NCBI GenBank assembly: GCA_001429555.1
Contig: LMSR01000018.1
Coordinates: 237,968-301,967 of the forward strand
Direction: 5' to 3'
Source: Nocardioides sp. Soil797
GTDB taxonomy: Bacteria; Actinomycetota; Actinomycetes; Propionibacteriales; Nocardioidaceae
DNA: 64,000 bases
Position 1 is the first letter of the stretch; each line of letters opens with the position of its first letter. Position numbers and translations under genes: made by a program. Below the pieces are notes generated by a model. That model did not search any database. It saw nothing but the letters and a program-made list of their open reading frames with translations, and was not told where the DNA came from. Below, piece by piece: positions 62,000 to 64,000 of the stretch.

Positions 62000-62848
62000 T
62001 CAGTGGAGGCCGAGCTTGGTGGACAGTCGGTCCAGATGGGCGATCGCCTCGTCCTCCGAGGCATCCGGGACGCCCCAGATCAGTTCGGTGACGCCGGCGG
62101 CGGCCCACTCCTCGAAGTCTTCGGCCGTGGGCTTCTTGGCGATCAGGACGTGTATCTCGGGGGAGCCATCGCGCCCGGCGTCGGCCCAGGCCCGGTGCAG
62201 CGCAGCCGCCTTCTCATCGATGCCGGTCTCGATCGGCGTGGTCATCCAGCCGTCGGCGTTGGCGGCGATCCATGCGAAGGTCCTCGGACCACCACCGGCG
62301 CCGACGAGAACGGGCACGTGGGACTGCACCGGCTTCGGCCAGGCCCAGGACGCACCGAAGGAGACGAACTCCCCGTCGTACGACGCCTCGTCCTGGGTCC
62401 ACAACGCGCGCATCGCCTCGACGTACTCACGCAGCACCGTGCGGCGCTTCGCGGCCGGCACGTGGTGGTCGGTGAGCTCGTCGACGTTCCAGCCGAACCC
62501 GGCACCCAGGGTGACCCGACCGCCGGAGAGGTGGTCGAGGGTGGCGATGGTCTTGGCCAGCGTGATCGGGTCGGACTCGACGGGCAGCGCGACGGCAGTG
62601 GAGAGCCGGATCCGCGAGGTGAGCGCCGCCGCGGTGGCCAGTGACACCCACGGGTCCAGGGTTCGCGTGTAGCGGTCGTCGGGCAGGGTCTCGTTGCCGG
62701 TGCCCGGGTGAGCAGCCTCGCGCTTGACCGGGATGTGGGTGTGCTCGGGCACGTAGAACGTGTCGAATCCACGCTCCTCGGCCGCGCGCGCGGCGGCGGC
62801 CGGGGTGATTCCTCGGTCACTGGTGAACAGGACGATTCCGTTGCGCAT
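62000..62848 (-). CDS. LLM class F420-dependent oxidoreductase
   Basis: A 282-residue luciferase-like TIM-barrel oxidoreductase. Signature blocks are AAEERGFDTFYVPEHTHIPV, LATAAALTSRIRLSTAVALP, LDHLSGGRVTLGAGFGWNVDEL and VLVGAGGGPRTFAWIAANADGWM, which suggest cofactor F420 rather than FMN. The substrate is unknown. ATG 62848 has TAGATT 6 bp upstream, overlapped by a TNNAACNNGTTNNA motif. It is the last gene before copy B of the inverted repeat. Confidence 0.85.
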   Translation of the reverse strand: MRNGIVLFTSDRGITPAAAARAAEERGFDTFYVPEHTHIPVKREAAHPGTGNETLPDDRYTRTLDPWVSLATAAALTSRIRLSTAVALPVESDPITLAKTIATLDHLSGGRVTLGAGFGWNVDELTDHHVPAAKRRTVLREYVEAMRALWTQDEASYDGEFVSFGASWAWPKPVQSHVPVLVGAGGGPRTFAWIAANADGWMTTPIETGIDEKAAALHRAWADAGRDGSPEIHVLIAKKPTAEDFEEWAAAGVTELIWGVPDASEDEAIAHLDRLSTKLGLH

Positions 62849-62854
62849 GCCGAC

Positions 62855-62860
62855 AATCTA
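62855..62860 (-). promoter_or_regulatory. Leaderless promoter of the LLM oxidoreductase gene
   Basis: TAGATT (read leftward), 6 bp, then ATG 62848; it overlaps an inverted-repeat operator candidate by two bases. Confidence 0.5.
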
Positions 62861-62878
62861 GAACACGTTCCAGTTCTA
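62859..62878. promoter_or_regulatory. TAGAAC-N8-GTTCTA operator, KstR-like motif
   Basis: Inverted repeat TAGAAC/GTTCTA spaced by 8 bp. The left 14 bp (62859-62872) match TNNAACNNGTTNNA, the motif reported for KstR-type TetR regulators of sterol and lipid catabolism. It overlaps the -10 of the LLM gene, so binding would block it. Confidence 0.5.
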
Positions 62879-62910
62879 CGTCGAGCGATCAGCGGTGGTC
62901 ATGAGATCGG

Positions 62911-62980
62911 ACTTGAGCGGTGGTGTTGACGATTCCGCGCGTCACAGCACGTGTTGAGCGACCGTAACCCCGCGTTACTC
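62911..62980 (-). repeat. 70-bp inverted repeat, copy B
   Basis: Minus-strand reading begins GAGTAACGCGGGGTTACGGT and matches copy A (60353-60422) at 61 of 70 positions, ungapped. No gene ends here; it lies about 30 bp upstream of dapE. Confidence 0.8.
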
Positions 62981-63000
62981 GAGGTTTGAGGGGGCGCATC

Positions 63001-63006
63001 TACCAT
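63001..63006 (+). promoter_or_regulatory. Leaderless promoter of dapE
   Basis: TACCAT, 7 bp, then ATG 63014. Inverted repeat copy B lies just upstream and may provide the -35 region. Confidence 0.5.
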
Positions 63007-63013
63007 GGCGGAC

Positions 63014-64000
63014 ATGCCCGAACTGGACCTCACCGCGGATGCGGTCACCCTCACCGAGCAACTGGTCAACATCGAGTCGGTGAGCCGTGACGAGCAGGCC
63101 ATCGCCGACGTGATCGAGAAGGAGCTGCGCCAGCTCGACCACCTCGACGTCACCCGGCACGGCCACACGATCGTGGCCCGGACCGACCTCGGCCACGAGG
63201 ATCGCGTGGTGATCGCGGGACACATCGACACCGTCCCGCTCAACGACAACCTGCCGGCTCGTCGCGACGACAAGTTCCTCCACGGGCTCGGATCCTGTGA
63301 CATGAAGGGCGGTGTGGCGGTTGCCCTCAAGCTGGCCGCGACCCTGCCCGAGCCCAACCGCGACGTGACGTTCATCTTCTACGAAGCCGAGGAGATCGAT
63401 GCGGAGTTCAACGGCCTGTTCAAGCTCTCGCAGTCGAACCCCGAGCTGATGCGGGCCGACTTCGCGATCCTCATGGAGCCCTCCAACGCCGTGGTCGAGG
63501 CCGGCTGCCAGGGCACGATCCGGATCGACATCGTGGCGAAGGGCGAGCGCGCCCACAGCGCCCGCAGCTGGATGGGATCCAATGCCATCCATGCGGCCGC
63601 GCCGATCCTGGCCAAGCTGGCCGCCTACGAGCCGCGCAAGCCGGTGATCGACGGGCTGGAGTACCACGAGGGCCTCAATGCGGTCTTCATCGAGGGCGGC
63701 GTGGCCGGCAACGTGCTGCCCGACGAGTGCGTCGTACGCGTCAACTACCGGTTCGCGCCCGACCGCAGCGGTGAGGAGGCGGAGGCCTTCCTGCGTGAGT
63801 TCTTCGAGGGCTACGAGTTCACCGTGACGGACTTCGGTGCGGCGGCGCTTCCCGGGTTGTCCGTCCCGGCCGCGGCCGCGTTCCTCGAGGCCGTCGGCGG
63901 CGAGGCCAACCCCAAGTTCGGGTGGACCGACGTGGCCCGCTTCAGCAGCCTCGGTGTCCCCGCCGTCAACTTCGGACCCGGCGATCCGCTGCTGGCCCAC
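63014..64000 (+). CDS. dapE: Succinyl-diaminopimelate desuccinylase DapE (partial)
   Basis: The first 329 residues of an M20A zinc hydrolase that splits succinyl-LL-diaminopimelate into LL-DAP and succinate; the frame is open to the right edge, so the C-terminus is missing. Metal and catalytic motifs are AGHIDTVPL, LGSCDMKGG and FYEAEE, and the visible end NFGPGDPLLAH precedes the last ligand. I chose ATG 63014 because a -10 element lies 7 bp upstream; ATG 63005 is an in-frame alternative. With dapC and dapD it completes three successive steps of the succinylase pathway. Confidence 0.93.
   Translation, partial: MPELDLTADAVTLTEQLVNIESVSRDEQAIADVIEKELRQLDHLDVTRHGHTIVARTDLGHEDRVVIAGHIDTVPLNDNLPARRDDKFLHGLGSCDMKGGVAVALKLAATLPEPNRDVTFIFYEAEEIDAEFNGLFKLSQSNPELMRADFAILMEPSNAVVEAGCQGTIRIDIVAKGERAHSARSWMGSNAIHAAAPILAKLAAYEPRKPVIDGLEYHEGLNAVFIEGGVAGNVLPDECVVRVNYRFAPDRSGEEAEAFLREFFEGYEFTVTDFGAAALPGLSVPAAAAFLEAVGGEANPKFGWTDVARFSSLGVPAVNFGPGDPLLAH

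Noticed and set aside
60353..62980. Classical insertion sequence between ileS and dapE
   Set aside because: No transposase gene and no matching target-site duplication are visible; only the inverted repeat supports mobility.
62975..64000. Minus-strand frame opposite dapE
   Set aside because: dapE on the plus strand has intact metal motifs and is open to the edge; the minus frame is a shadow.
1..64000. tRNA, rRNA, CRISPR arrays, prophage or plasmid functions
   Set aside because: The intergenic gaps are short and were read through; none shows cloverleaf-like, rRNA or regularly spaced direct-repeat structure.

Overview
The window is 64 kb of high-GC, gene-dense DNA from an actinobacterium. Evidence for this is the mycothiol gene mshB, an F420-type LLM oxidoreductase, a type-2 ileS with a short-stem T-box leader, an LpqY-SugABC-like transporter, and many leaderless starts. 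The order glpX, DUF4245 gene, xseB/xseA, ispH, DUF6542-like gene, ychF, then mshB, fdxA-dapC, dapD, dapE is, from memory, collinear with mycobacteria and corynebacteria. The accessory content is most like Nocardioidaceae (inference). I see no rRNA, tRNA, CRISPR, phage, transposase or insertion sequence.

1-9.9 kb: the end of cobN coupled to cobF (aerobic cobalamin synthesis); a convergent four-gene sugar ABC operon resembling the trehalose importer; two alpha/beta hydrolases; glpX. 9.9-16.6 kb: a molybdate operon (HTH-TOBE regulator, modA, modB, modC), a DUF4245 gene, xseAB, and a lipoprotein hydrolase facing a PadR regulator across a perfect palindrome that contains both start codons. 16.7-28.2 kb: ispH, a YciO-like gene, a DUF6542-like gene, rmuC, xth, a proline/glutamine-rich membrane protein, an M48-M20-PH-PH operon, and ychF.

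28-47 kb: an accessory stretch with three GNAT acetyltransferases, a snapalysin-like protease, secreted SMP-30-like, SGNH and lipase proteins, an acyltransferase, a desaturase, YhhN and FUSC membrane proteins, a thioesterase, mshB and a VanW protein. 47-53 kb: a cg3035/Rv0428c-type acetyltransferase divergent from fdxA-dapC, a large flavin/Fe-S reductase, dapD, and a putative wall hydrolase directly downstream of dapD. 53-56.5 kb: two tandem paralogous membrane proteins built from a two-cysteine module, then a secreted protein. 56.6-64 kb: the T-box leader and ileS, then a 2.6-kb segment (membrane protein, TetR regulator, LLM oxidoreductase) bounded by a 70-bp inverted repeat, then dapE running off the right edge.

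Two regulatory themes recur. At least 14 genes have a TANNNT -10 element 6-8 bp before ATG/GTG, the layout of leaderless transcripts, and in three cases the -10 begins with the stop codon of the upstream gene. Several intergenic gaps hold long hairpins (17-24 bp arms) without a U-tract, and three of these share a sequence core and look like a dispersed palindromic repeat family.
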